Below are positions 50,957 through 63,790 of a stretch of DNA of 64,000 bases, in pieces. The notes under the pieces were generated by a model. The model did no database searches and was not told the origin of the DNA. It saw only the letters and a list, made by a program, of their open reading frames with translations. Source of the DNA: Lepus europaeus (Eukaryota; Chordata; Mammalia; Lagomorpha; Leporidae); the NCBI RefSeq assembly GCF_033115175.1, contig NC_084829.1, forward strand, positions 16,628,496-16,692,495. The letters are read 5' to 3'. Position 1 is the stretch's first letter. Each line of letters starts with the position of its first letter. The position numbers and the translations under genes were made by a program.

Positions 50957-51696
50957 ACGTGGCAAGCGAGGCTTCCGCGATTTCCTAAATAGCGAGCACT
51001 TTCTTTCGGCATTACCTCAGGCTAGAATGTATGCAGCGGCTGCTGACACCGGCTTTATTTGTGCACCTTGAAAATGAAACCAAAATGCAAGACTCTGGGG
51101 CGCCGTCTGAGGCCCAGTCAGCCGCGCGTTCCCAGAGCCCGCGTGGAGCCCGGCCGTCCGTCTCGGCGTTTTCCTGAGGAAACGGCAAACCGCGACAGGA
51201 GGCATCGCTGTGGGGCCGCGAGCTCTCCGGTCCGAGGGAAGTGGGTTCTGGAGGGCGGGAGGCGAGGCCGGAGCCCTCACGCCGCGCGCCCACGGCGGGC
51301 AGATCCGCCCCGACGGCTCCGTCCTTCGCTTCCCGGGAAGTCGAGGCGGCGGGACGGCTCCTCCGGGCTGGATCTGCCGGGTCGGCGCACCCGCGAGGGC
51401 GCAGGTGGGAGCTGTGCCTTCTCGCCGAAGACTTCCTTGTTTCCAGGCTATCGCGGGGGTGGTGCTGGCCGCCAAGCAAATCGCTGCCACTCTGTCTACA
51501 GAGGAATTTAAAGCTGTGTCTGAGGCCACAGGTTTTGAGAGCCCTGACCCGCCGAGACTGCGTCCCTCGACTTCCGGGACATTGGTTTAGAATCAAAAGG
51601 AACTTGCTATTCGCCTTGTAACGGCAAACCTCTCGCGGCTTTTCCTTCTCTGTGAAAGTTGCAAAATTTAAATCATACCGATGCAAAAGCTTGAGC
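50957..51696. other. CpG-rich spacer
   Basis: 51090-51460 is CpG-rich with overlapping long frames on both strands (224 aa minus, 150 aa plus). None has a domain and they contradict each other. Confidence 0.5.
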
Positions 51697-51770
51697 TGGC
51701 CCGTACGGGGATCGAACCCGCGACCTTGGCGTTATTAGCACCACGCTCTAACCAACTGAGCTAACCGGCC
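51697..51770 (-). tRNA. tRNA-Ile (AAT)
   Basis: A 74-nt gene with acceptor GGCCGGT / ACGGGCC and discriminator A. Anticodon AAT in GCTAATAA. A box TAGCTCAGTTGG, B box GGTTCGATCCC. T4 at 51685-51688 (minus). Confidence 0.96.
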
Positions 51771-52223
51771 ACCTGGTTTTCCGAGACCTAGAAATCCATC
51801 CAAGAAATGTTCTTGTGTGTTGATTTGTTTTCTTTCGTAAGACTCACGATCTGTCCAGCAGCGGACTCAGCGACGCCAAGCCGGACTTGAGGTATTTGTC
51901 CAGTTTTTTTTGTTCTTTGACGTTCGGGACTAAGTGCCCCATCCGCTCCGTTCCGTGCCCTCGAGAGCGCCCCCACACGGTCATCTTCTCTTGGGCAGGC
52001 TCTCCTGGGATCCCAAGCGCATTGTTTCAGATCAAGCTGTTGTCTCAAAAAAGCCGGTTACCTTCGACAAGGACTTAGCAGCTAACACACACCGCAGACC
52101 GGTAAGGAAGCGGAGGATGCGAGGCCTCCCCCGCTCAGCTCAATCTTTGACTTTTATCTCAGTAAGTAGTGCGGAGAAGGACCCGACCTATAAAAGCACG
52201 ACTTAAGGTCGGGCAAAAGGATC

Positions 52224-52295
52224 TGGAGATGCCGGGGATCGAACCCGGGGCCTCATACATGCGAAGCATGCGCTCTACCACTGAGCTACATCCCC
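52224..52295 (-). tRNA. tRNA-Ala (CGC)
   Basis: A 72-nt gene with acceptor GGGGATG / CATCTCC and discriminator A. Anticodon CGC in CTTCGCAT. B box GGTTCGATCCC. T4 at 52215-52218 (minus). The spacer 51771-52223 shows no gene. Confidence 0.96.
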
Positions 52296-53759
52296 GACCC
52301 CGGAGCGCCGCTCTCCCGGGCTCTCCCCAGTTCTTTGCACCGAGTTCCACACGCTGCCCCCCGAAATTCCGTGTTCGGTGAGCGCTACATTTGAATCGTG
52401 CTTCGCCCGACAGCATCATGAAATAGTTCACGGGGCGGCATCTTTCCAGCCATGACACTTGTCAGGGATGGAACTAGCCGCTTGGGGCTCCGACCAGAAA
52501 AAGGCAGAGTGGAGCCCTTCTTTGTTGTATTTTTATTTTATTTTAAATTTGGAACACTTCTTTGAGCACTTCCGTTTCCTTTTCTTCGAAGGCAGCCGAA
52601 ACCAAGCGCTGCTAAATCAAGCCTCTCCCTCTGTCCCTCGGTTCTCAATCTGGGGTGCCAAGAGTGTCTCTGACAAGGTGATCCAATTGCCCCGTACCGG
52701 CACCCACAGTGGGTCGCTTACTTAACTAAAAATGTCTTGTTTTGGCCCAAAAGTAGAATATCTAGGATACTGGGCAGCCATTGTTTATTTCACCGGCTGC
52801 AGGAGGGGTTGGGGTAAAAAGTCTCACGGAGTTAAGTTACCACCAAGAGGTGCACGTTCAGCTCACGTCCAAGTTCTCGTAGGGGCGGTGATGTTCCTTC
52901 CGGTGGTCAGCGACGCCCTGTTCTCCGGGGGGTGTTTCCAATGGCCAGGGGTCTTCAGCTCATGGGGAGGGGCGTTACCTGCAGGCGGGCAGTCAGGTTC
53001 CGCCCCAGACAGAATTTCCCCAACAAAATGCCTCTGGACAGTACTGATCAGGAAGGGTTTCTTCTATGGGAAACAAACATAACTCCGTGAGTCCGGTGAT
53101 TAGAATGTCGTAGGGCGGCTGTACCAATCCCTCACCTCGGTGAATTCCTTTTCGGTTAGTCCTAAACGACAGGCAAAGACTCCCTGGCTAAGGGAGACGG
53201 ACGAAACCCTGGATCTTGCTTCTGATCTGGGGACTGTGCGGACACCGGGCCTGAACCTCCAGTCCCGCTGGAACTTGGCGCAGGTGGAGATTGGGAGGGC
53301 TGGTGCAATGGTTATTGCTCCAGAAAGCCCCGCTGGGGACATTGCAGACTGCCGAGAGGATGCTCCCTGACAGCCTTCCCGCACGCCCGCCACCCACCTA
53401 TTACGGTCCTTGTGGCGCTCTGCACCTCCCGCAACAAGCCGTTTAAGAAGGGACTCCGCCCGCTGCTTAGACGGAATGAAGCCTGGTTTCAAAGCCCCTT
53501 GGTGAGGCCCAGGCAACTTCGGCTGGCTGACAAGGTCGCAGCAGAAGGTCTGTCTCAGCAAGGCGTGAGAAGGACAGCTGCGGTCCTCTTGGTGGTTTTA
53601 GGTTTGTTGGGAACCACACTCTGCGTAAGAAAGCCGGAGCTTCCTGGTGGTCCCGCTAATGATAACTGTATTCCTAATTTTAGGGACGAGCGTTTAGCCT
53701 TATAATCCCCAAAATGTCCATTGCTTTGTAGAACTTTAATCAAATTAAATGTTGCTGTA
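52296..53759. other. tRNA-cluster spacer
   Basis: No gene is supported. Frames of up to 153 aa (53100-53561 minus) have no domain; part of the right half may belong to the LTR fossil that follows. Confidence 0.4.
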
Positions 53760-54363
53760 GGATAACGGGTTGATGCTTTACGCAAGGTTGAGCTGCTTGT
53801 GGAAAAGAATTAAAAGGCAACAGGCTCCCTGGTATATACTTCCCACTAGAATAAAGATAAATGTTATTAAAGCTTTAATTCAATATGTACTACAAATACA
53901 ACAATGGTTAGGATGTCAAAACTGTAGAATAGAACTAAGTGAACCTTTAGATAAGTACAATAAAGAAATTAAAGTTACAGAAAGAACTGCAAAAGAGGGG
54001 ATACATTTTTAAAAGAGCCTGCTTTAAACATTGGGGCTTCTTGTAAAGATTAGATTAGGAAGGTGCTATTCTAGATTGTGTAGCCACTTTCTGCATAGCT
54101 CAGTAGCACTCCAGACCTTGGCTTGTGTGGGCAGCCCGTTATCTCGCACCTGTCTGTGACGGTAACCCATGCTCTGAACATGCCTTTGAAAATCAAAGAA
54201 ATTGTAACTAGATGAAAATGGACAACAGACTTGTTATTGTAAGGAAGAATCACTATGTGACTTATGATATAAAAATAAAGTCTGGTGCTCGAGGGCCAGA
54301 GCCACGCCATCAGCCTTGCTGTGAGTGTGTCTCTCAGTTCTTCCTGTGCGACACCTCTCACAC
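53760..54363 (+). mobile_element. Retroviral fossil: internal remnant plus LTR, possibly class II
   Basis: The left part (53760-54070) is A-rich, retrovirus-like internal DNA. From about 54078 there is an LTR-like unit with a combined TATA/poly(A) region 'tataaaaataaagtctggtg', a compact layout seen in betaretrovirus/IAP-type LTRs, ending near 54363. It is broken and old. Family assignment is tentative. Confidence 0.45.
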
Positions 54364-54816
54364 CTTGGGGCCCTTGGACCGGCTGGAGCTGGACTCCAGC
54401 TGGACTCCGGCAGCCCCTGTCCAGGCAGGCTCAGCCTCCACTCCCTCTCTTCCCACCCCCGGTCTGTCCCCCTTAAAGTCTTCCCTACTTTAGCCGCCTC
54501 CTCTCCTTATTGGGACCCTAGAATCCTAAAACTGGGCAGCCAGCTCCTAAATGAGAGGGAGCGGGCCCAGTCCAAGGGTGGAAATCCTCCGCTGATGCCT
54601 CCAAGGGCCCGGGCCAGCACCTGCTGCGGGGGCCGCGTGGTCAGGGGCCGGCTCCAGCCAGTGCGTTTGCAGGGTGCCCTGCGCTGCATTACCTTACACC
54701 GCGGCTCTAGCAAAAGAAGAAAAAACGAGCAATACGTACTTAAGTACGGACTCATAAAGGCGAAGATATATTTAAAAAGTTTTAAAGTGCTAATTCCGTT
54801 GAAAAAGTTAGAACCT
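54364..54816. other. tRNA-cluster spacer
   Basis: GC-rich at the left, AT-rich near the tRNA. The 238-aa plus frame at 54325-55041 crosses the tRNA-Val and is rejected. Confidence 0.45.
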
Positions 54817-54889
54817 TGTTTCCGCCCGGTTTCGAACCGGGGACCTTTCGCGTGTGAGGCGAACGTGATAACCACTACACTACGGAAAC
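54817..54889 (-). tRNA. tRNA-Val (CAC)
   Basis: A 73-nt gene with acceptor GTTTCCG / CGGAAAC and discriminator A. Anticodon CAC in CTCACAC. A box TAGTGTAGTGG, B box GGTTCGAAACC. T5 at 54802-54806 (minus). Confidence 0.96.
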
Positions 54890-55335
54890 GCGGTGCCACA
54901 GTAGCCGGCGCGGGAGCATTCGCTGTGTCGCGGCCGCCGCTGTCTGCGCCCGGCGGCCCGCGTGGTGGAGGCGCGTGGGGGTCTCGGAGCCCGGAGCGCG
55001 GAGCGGGCCGCCGCTGCGTCCTGAGCCCAGAGCCCCAGTGATTTATTCTGCAAATGCCCGGATGCTCGGGACAAAGAAGGGACTCAGACTTCTGAGACCG
55101 ACGCGTCCCTTATCATCGCTCGACCCAGAGCTCCAGATCCTCACAGCTTCACCTCCCTTGACGGAAGAAATAAACGCCCACCCGAGCCCTGCTCTGGCCG
55201 GCGCCGCGGACGGAGGCCGGGAGTCCATCTTCAGCGACTTGGCGGTCTCCGATGCCCGCCTCAGGCCGCCGGCCTCGGCCTCACTTATCTCGCGTCGGGC
55301 CGAGAAAAGGAGATGATAAAAAAAAGCGCCGCCAT

Positions 55336-55408
55336 CGAGCCAGCCAGGAGTCGAACCTGGAATCTTCTGATCCGTAGTCAGACGCGTTATCCATTGCGCC
55401 ACTGGCCC
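55336..55408 (-). tRNA. tRNA-Arg (ACG)
   Basis: A 73-nt gene with acceptor GGGCCAG / CTGGCTC (one G-T wobble) and discriminator G. Anticodon ACG in CTACGGA. B box GGTTCGACTCC. A strong T8 terminator is at 55318-55325 (minus). The spacer 54890-55335 is CpG-rich without a gene. Confidence 0.96.
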
Positions 55409-56499
55409 GCGCGGGGTATCTCGCTGGCCTGTGTCCTCAGAAACCAGGCGGCGCGCGACGCTGGCCCCTGCCCGCGATCGGCCGAGAGTCGCGCGAGCTC
55501 GGGGCGGGGTGGGGGAGGGGGCGCTCGCTCCACACGCTGAGCAGCAGTGCCCAGGAGGCGTCTCCCGCCTTGCTGGCCTGCGGAGGACCCTGGCTGGACC
55601 TCTGGCGGACATTGGAAGCCCCTGACGTCCTTCTTGTCTCGCTGTGGGCTGTTCATTTTTTGCAGGCGGCTCCTGCCGCGGGACCTACGTCTCCGACTGT
55701 GCCTCCTTCGAAGGAGCACAGAGCCCCTGGCACCCACACGGATGCTTGCAAACGCGTGTGTTTCTCAGTCCCTCTATTTCTGAGAAGCAGCAGTCTCTCC
55801 AGGCCTGGTGAACGTTGCAAAGAAGTCGAGGGCAACTGACTGCCTGCCGCTGAGAATGCGCACGTTGGTCATACGGGTTCAACAGCCGCTACCAAGAAAT
55901 GCAGGTCTCTGCCCTTTCAGCAGAAACACCAGGGTAGACCTGGTTATGCATCCCTCCCTCGGCATTAGATAGGGTTCCTCTCAGGTTTGTACTGTTGGAA
56001 CCACAACGAATGCATCTTTCCTTCCCCTTACACATTCTGGCTAACAGAAACCATTGCCGTCTTGAAACTCAAACAGTTTACCTAAGAATTTCAGGACCCA
56101 CTGTCTTTCCCCACCTCCTACAGCCACTGCTGCTCCTTGAAAACTCACCCTGCTGGCTTGCAAATCGGGAGGAGCCTGTTTGGAACCAGAGTCCCCGCCT
56201 TCCTCCTCCGGCCTCTCCATAACCCTACTACATGCAGGACCTCTGTCCTCAAAGAGTGATGTCATGAGACTTACTAGTAACACTTGTCCTCAAGAATCAC
56301 TTCCTATTAGTGTATTAAATGGAGGCTATAATTATGTCTCATAAGTTAGAGTTATGTTGAAGAGCTCACAAAGGATGTATCATCCTTGGGTTCTTCTTTA
56401 AAGACAATGAGGTTTCTAAAAGGAAAGGAGGCGGAGGAAGGAATGGAAAAGAGGAGGAAGGGGAAAAAGCTAAACCTTTGAGGAACGGTTCTCTTAGCT
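55409..56499. other. Spacer right of tRNA-Arg
   Basis: 55410-55560 is CpG-rich; the rest is ordinary. Several overlapping frames of 60-189 aa occur but none has a domain. Confidence 0.45.
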
Positions 56500-57540
56500 T
56501 TTTTATTTGTGGAGAATCTCACAGGAGTCCCAAAAGAGTTATGGAGCACCACTAACCCAAAAAGAAAGAGGAAAAGCAAAAGCAAAATGGAGTTACTAAA
56601 ACTAAGCAAAACCAAAGTGGAGTTACTTAAGCTAAGGCCACATAGCACCAGGAACTGCCCGGGCCATCTGTCAGAAGCAGGCACAGGTGGTGAGCCTGAT
56701 AAGGACTGGGGGACATTACATCATAGGCAGCAGCCAACCAGCCGGCTACTCCTTACTTCACCCACACTACTGCACCACAATTGGCCACACCCGGAAGACC
56801 CCCAACACACCATTGGTCACACCTAGACACCAACATCTGGTTGGTGACACCCCAAAGGATGAGCCTGTGGTTGGTGATGCACCAGGGCACATTCACCACC
56901 CACCTGTCCCAGAGCGGGGATAAAGAGGCAAGCCTCACACCTGCTCTGCATCCCCTCGGGGACCACGGCTCAGTGCCAGTGAAACTGCCCGAGTCTCCAC
57001 TGACTGAAGCTCTGCGGGCCCCCCACTCGCTGGAGCCAGCCTCGCCTGGATGGCCCAGCCACTGCCGGAGCCGACATCGGAGCTGGACCAGACTTCTCAT
57101 CAGTGACTTCTCCAACCCTTCACCGTCGAGCCTACTGCCCAGAGTGCCAGTCATCCCATGACTCCCGCCCATAAGTGACTGTTCTGAGATCCATCTCTCC
57201 GAGTGGTAATGGAGACTTTGGACTCTGGACTTTGACTTTTCGTGATCGTGATATGAACCTTGAGAATGCAGCATTCATATTACACCCTTAGCCATGAGTG
57301 TCTAGATTGGTTATGCTTTTATGCTTTGTATGTGTTATACTTATTACTATTGCAGGATATTTCTGGAAGTTGTCTTACTCCTAGATGTGTGTTATGACTT
57401 GTGGACTAAAGACATATTGAGCTGTATTGGCCTTTAGATGTGTGCATTGAATATATATTAAGTGGCATTGAATATTGAATAATAAATTATATTAAAAAGA
57501 CTATCCCGAGTCTGTGTGATTCTTCCCCATGCTCCGACAT
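56500..57540 (+). mobile_element. Solo LTR (fossil) with repeated CCAAT boxes
   Basis: LTR-like unit. Four inverted CCAAT motifs (TTGG at 56781, 56813, 56841 and 56871) spaced 28-32 bp lie before a TATA-like 'gcggggataaagaggcaa'. A long leader and AATAAA near 57480 follow, and the end is near 57540. No coding part is seen. Family is unassigned and borders are approximate. Confidence 0.5.
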
Positions 57541-58019
57541 GTCCCATTAGCCCTGTTGAGCTACCACTTGTGGCGATCACGACATTATTCCATTCTTTCT
57601 TTCTGTTTCTTGTTCTTTCTCAGACTAAACAGAAGGAGGAGAAAGGGGGAAGTGGATGGGAGGGCGGGTACCATGGGAAAAATTAAGAATTACTATGTTC
57701 CTAATCTTGTATTTATGAGAAACATACAAATTTAGAAAAAACTCAAAAAATAAATAAATAACTCTACTGACTCCCTGCATCAACTTTGCCCTGTGCACTG
57801 ACTTCCAGTGCCTGGCAGCCTGAGCCCAATTTTGATTTGGTAACACTACAGCCTCCTATTGCCACTTGGTGATTGGAGACTCCCTCTTGAAATTATAATT
57901 TTAAATATAATGGAGAAAATAGGTACATAACAGATCACTCTGCATTAAGAGCAGGAGTTTTCTGTTCTGAAGAGGAGTGTGGAACAACTATACCAGGATT
58001 TTCAGAAATTAAGAATTAA
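57541..58019. other. Spacer between LTR fossils
   Basis: No gene is seen. Confidence 0.4.
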
Positions 58020-59800
58020 GAAAACTGTGGCGCCTTCTGGTCTATTCTGTTCTCATCACATATTCAGAATGGAGATCCTAGGACCTCCCTGGAAGTCACA
58101 GGTCCCCTAATGCACCTACAAAATCAGCTTGAACCCAACTGGCTGTGTTAGGGAGGAAGTTAGAAATTACCCTATGCATGTGAGAGGGGACAAGGCATTC
58201 ACAGACACTCTCTCGCAAGCGCAAGCACACCTTGGAAGCAGCCCCAGTATTTTATGCTCCAGAGTCCTGCCCCTGCCCTGATAACTTTACAGGTGTTCTC
58301 AGCCATCACCCCAAGGAAAGCTCCCCAGGGGAATCCTCTCTGCTCAACACCAAATTGGTTACCTAGCCTGATAATATTTGGCAATAGAATTTTTACATCC
58401 TCCAAAAGGAAGGTACCTATGGGAAGGTCCGCTGCTAGGGAAGATGGGGGCAGGTGGGCTCCCCAGTCTGATAGCACTTGTAGTGAAACCTTGGAAGGAA
58501 CTTTGTCCAACTCACACTCAGCAAACCCTTTGTCCTGGAGAAGAGGGAGGAGGGGGGGAGAAATGATGGAAGAATTGGACCCCGATCCCTTATAAGTCCC
58601 GTTCTGAACACAAATTGCATGCTCAACTCTCAAGTTTTCCCTGAGCTGCCCACCTGACCTGAGAGGTGTATTCTCTCCCTTAAACCCTGTAACCTTGTTT
58701 TCCCCATCTGGAATGATTGAGAGCTCTCTCCGAGTCCATCTGGAGAGGCACCCGTCCATTCTGATGGATGTCTTTATCCTATTCAACCAGCTGCTTGCCA
58801 CTACTGTCTGTCTCGCATCTTGCTGGAGAATTCTCTCAGGACCAAGTGGGTTATCTGACCTGATAACATAGGGCAATAAAACCCTCACAGATACCCTAGG
58901 GGAAGCCCCTGTGCCTGGCTCAGCCAGGCCCCAGCAAACCTGGGGAGGAATTTGCTAATTTACTCTCCACAAACCCTTTGTCCTAGAGGAGGAGGAGGGG
59001 AAGGAGAAACCTGGCCCCCTTTTCTTTATAAGCCCCAGTATAAACAAAGACTGCACGTTCTGCTCTGCTCTCTGCTGAGCCGCCCGCCTGGCCTGCCCAG
59101 GTGTATTCTCTCCATTCAACCATGTAACCCCACTCTCCCCCCCAGTCGGAGTAACTGGACACTCTCTCTATCCTTCCCATCCTGATGGATGCTCTATCCC
59201 CAATAAAACCTCGTTACCTTGCTCTTTGTCTCACAGCTGAATTCTTTCTTGTGAAGACAAGAACCCCAGGACTTCTCTCCGGTGACAGATCTAAGGCCTT
59301 TGTCCTCACTCCATCACCCAGAGGAGTGGAAGTTTTCCCAGAATCTGACCAAAGTCCATTCTTCTCTAACCCTGCCTCAGGGACCCTCTTTCCCTATAAC
59401 ACTATGTAGGAAAATGGATCAATTGATATGCGCTCCCTATGTAAGCGCCCAATACCCAATACGCAGGCCTGGAGGGACCCCTCCCCAGGCACCCTCCTGG
59501 GTAGCAGGAGTCCTGATTCCCAACTCTCTATGAAATCTTTCACTATCTTTGCCTTTGCTCACCCCACCCCCCATTGTCCGTATTGTAATTCTTCCTCACT
59601 GTGAGGCACAGAACCGACTCCCAATCCCTGTAACAATATTCCATAACATCTCCAGTCTGAATGCAGGCCGGGCTCTCAGTTCCTCCCTGAGTCTGTCAGG
59701 TGTGTGCTCTCCATCAAACTTGGCTGGCACGCATACTGCCACTGTCTCGCATCTGGGGAGACAAGAACCTTAGATTCAATCCTCTCTGGTGACAGGTTCA
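58020..59800 (+). mobile_element. Tandem array of related ERV1-type LTR copies (fossil)
   Basis: At least three related LTR ends occur in the same orientation. They are near 58803-58843 ('tgtctcgcatcttgctggag'), 59222-59263 ('ttctttcttgtgaagacaag') and 59741-59770 ('gtctcgcatctggggagaca'). The middle one has a TATA-like 'ctttataagccccagtataa' and 'caataaaacctcgttacctt'. The first has 'ccttataagtcccgttctga'. Units share 'caaaccctttgtcct' and 'aggtgtattctctcc'. No gag, pol or env is visible. It looks like LTRs left by recombination or repeated insertion. Confidence 0.6.
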
Positions 59801-61126
<1,326 letters not shown>

Positions 61127-63139
61127 TGATTTTCCTTATATTTTTATTCCATATAGCATTTGTGCAGCAAACAGGAAAGGACTCAGGAGAAGCAGAGGGA
61201 GGGACACATCACCAAATGTGAACTATAAGCAGCATCATAATTGGTCCTTCCAGTTTCTCTCCCAGGGTATCCCCGGTACACTCACCATCTGCACTCACAG
61301 CTTTCAGAAAGGTCAACGCTGGAGTGATGGATAGAACTGCTGAAGGCTCCAGCATCTCCGACCATCCATAGTAGCCAGTAAACTCCAACCATACAAAACA
61401 GACAGTAATTTACTACTTTAAAAAAGTTGCATTGTGCTGAAAGTTCTTTTTTTGGGGTGTGTGTGTGGGGGGGAATCAAAGTGAAAATAAATATGTGTCA
61501 CCATGCCTTCAAAAAAGACACTGTTGGGAAGAAGCCTCTATCTGAGTGCAGAACACAGTGGCTAGCTGCTGGAAAAGATGGACTTGAACTCCAGGAAGGG
61601 CTGAGGTTCCTTCTCCCAAACTCTTCAAGAGGAAGAAAGAAGTCAATTTTGTGTTAGCCAAGAGTTCCTTCCAAAAAAAAAAAAAAAAGCCAGACCAGGG
61701 AAGTGGAAGTTCATTGTCACTGCTACCAGTCTCCTCTCCTGTCTTTTAAGACCAGGTTCCAAAAGAACATTTCGCCAGCTTGACTTTTACCACCAGAGCA
61801 CATTATTTTATGTAGATAGTCAAAGGATTGAAATATGGCCTCCTGTCCTATCTTTGGAAACTGAATGACCCCGTACTTGGAGACCTGGCTCAGGCAGCAA
61901 CTCCATCTTTATGGGGACTTTGTGCTCCCCTCCTGCAGAGTAATCCCCACCTTTCCCTATAGAAAGGCAGACCCTCTTTTTTCACAAGATTTTTCTCTTT
62001 TCTGCTTATGAATGCCTTCTGTTGTTGTTGTTGTTGTTTTTTTTTTTTTTCCAGACTCAGAGTGCAGATCTCCCTCAAATAATGAGATGCATGGGGTCAC
62101 TGGTGCAGCTGTCAGCGGTACACCACTTCATCCTGCTACCAAACCTGCTTTATCCACTCCCTGCCTGTTAGGTTGAGCCCCAGGAACATTTTCCCAGGGA
62201 AGCTGCCAGCCAAGGAGTCCTCAGGGGAGTGCATGCTTTACATATGGAGGCGATGGTACTGGCTCCTGAATCTATAGCACACTGCACATGAGGAGTCTCA
62301 CCATCTCTTCCAGCGGCTCATTTCCCAACTCTCCTAATAGTCATCAGTTATGGAAGTGATGTATGTGTACAAGTGGAAGTGAGTCACCAACAAATACTTG
62401 TGTATCAGTGGCTGTTTGTAGAAGAACTTTCTCTCCTGCGCCAGGCACCACTCATCACACACAAGTTGTGAGTTCTTCCCTGAAGAGGCTGGTGTGAGGG
62501 TGACAATTTTGTGCCACGAATCACACAGTGGGATGCAGTCCACTGGAAGTGGGGGGCACCATGAGCCGTATTTGGACATTTAGACTGGGTGGGTGTGCAA
62601 GGAGAAGAGACCATGTGAGAACTCACTTCCAAACTGTTGCATGCGGGAGATGTAAACTTACCCAGGCAAGAGAATGGGCAGGAGGAGTGAAATAGATGTT
62701 CTGGGCAAAGGGCACAAGGTGAGCTAAGGGATTGCCAAGCTCTGGTAAGTGGAAGTGTCTAGGGAGGGCACGTGTAAGTCTGGATGCTTCTCCTTGTCTG
62801 GAGAGGACTGTGGGCCCTTGGGCATCTTTGCCACATGCGGCCTCACAGATGGACTGGACTTGGCAGTGGCTAAGTGTCAAGTGTTTCATGCTTTCTTTCC
62901 AAAGACCGTGAATCACCACAGCAGTGTGATGGCATGAGAATTTACCAGTGTGGGTTATGTAGGCCTTTGCTGAGGTTCTCCTGGGGGCAGGTGGAGAGAG
63001 GAGGGGCCGCTTCTCTTTCCATCCTGAACAACCAGGCTCCTAGTGTGTCTTTGTGCCAGCCTGTCGACTGCTGGGGCAGGGGCTGCACCTTTCCTGTTCA
63101 CTGCTGGGCCTCCAGAGATCAAGCACAGGGCCTGGCTGG
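61127..63139. other. Intergenic stretch
   Basis: It has a (GT)/G run near 61455-61473, A runs near 61674 and a (TTG)n/T tract at 62020-62051. No gene is supported. Confidence 0.45.
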
Positions 63140-63562
63140 CAGCAGTGAGATGGCTAATTTTAGGTATCAGGGTCCGTCCCCTAAAAATTGTTTCTGGGTG
63201 TTTTCTCTGAGGGTATTTCTGGGTGAGACCAGCATTTGAATCAGTAGACCAGTGTGGTGGGCACCTTCCAATCTGTTGAGGGCCTGGGTAGAGCAAAAGG
63301 CTGAGGAAGGAGGGGCCCACCACTTCCCACCCCAGCCCAGCCTCCAGCTCATCTCTCCTCCTGCTCTCCCACCGACTGCCCGGCTTTCAAGCCTTGTATC
63401 TGGGCTGAATCACACCCACTGCTTTCCTAGGGGTCCAGCTTGCAGACCACACGTCATGGGGCTCAGCAGCCTGAATAACAGCAGGAGCCAACTCCTCGTA
63501 ATCTCTCCTGATAGACAGACCATTTGTTTTATTTCTCTGGAGAACCCTGCCTAATACAAGTG
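63140..63562 (-). mobile_element. Old LTR-like repeat (MLT2/ERVL-type, fossil)
   Basis: 'gtatttctgggtgagaccag' + 'catttgaatcagtagacc' through 'tttctctggagaaccctgcc' + 'taatacaa' is the same ancient family as 1090-1560. It is diverged and broken. Confidence 0.55.
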
Positions 63563-63639
63563 AGTACTCAATTATGACCAAAAATTCATCCATCAGGCAT
63601 TTGTTATTTGCCAGGCATCTTCTAACCACTCCATGCATA

Positions 63640-63790
63640 CTAAGTCAGAACATTCTCACAACTGACTTCTGGAATAAGGTACAATTGTTTCCCAGTTTTA
63701 AAGAGGAGGGCACCAAGGCTCAAGGATGCAAAGTTACTTGTGGGGAAGATCGCATAGCCTGTTGGTTGCAGAATCTGGGGTGAGCCCTGC
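63640..63790 (-). repeat. MIR-like fragment, inverted
   Basis: 'tttcccagttttaaagagga', 'ggctcaaggatgcaaagtta' and 'gcatagcctgttggttgcag' follow the reverse MIR order. Confidence 0.6.

Noticed and set aside
51012-51686. 224-aa minus-strand open frame
   Set aside because: Several long frames overlap on both strands in CpG-rich DNA; composition, not coding, explains them.
54325-55041. 238-aa plus-strand open frame
   Set aside because: It crosses the tRNA-Val gene and the tail of an LTR fossil; no known protein features.
58199-58888. 229-aa minus-strand open frame
   Set aside because: It is antisense to the LTR array and has no gene family signature.
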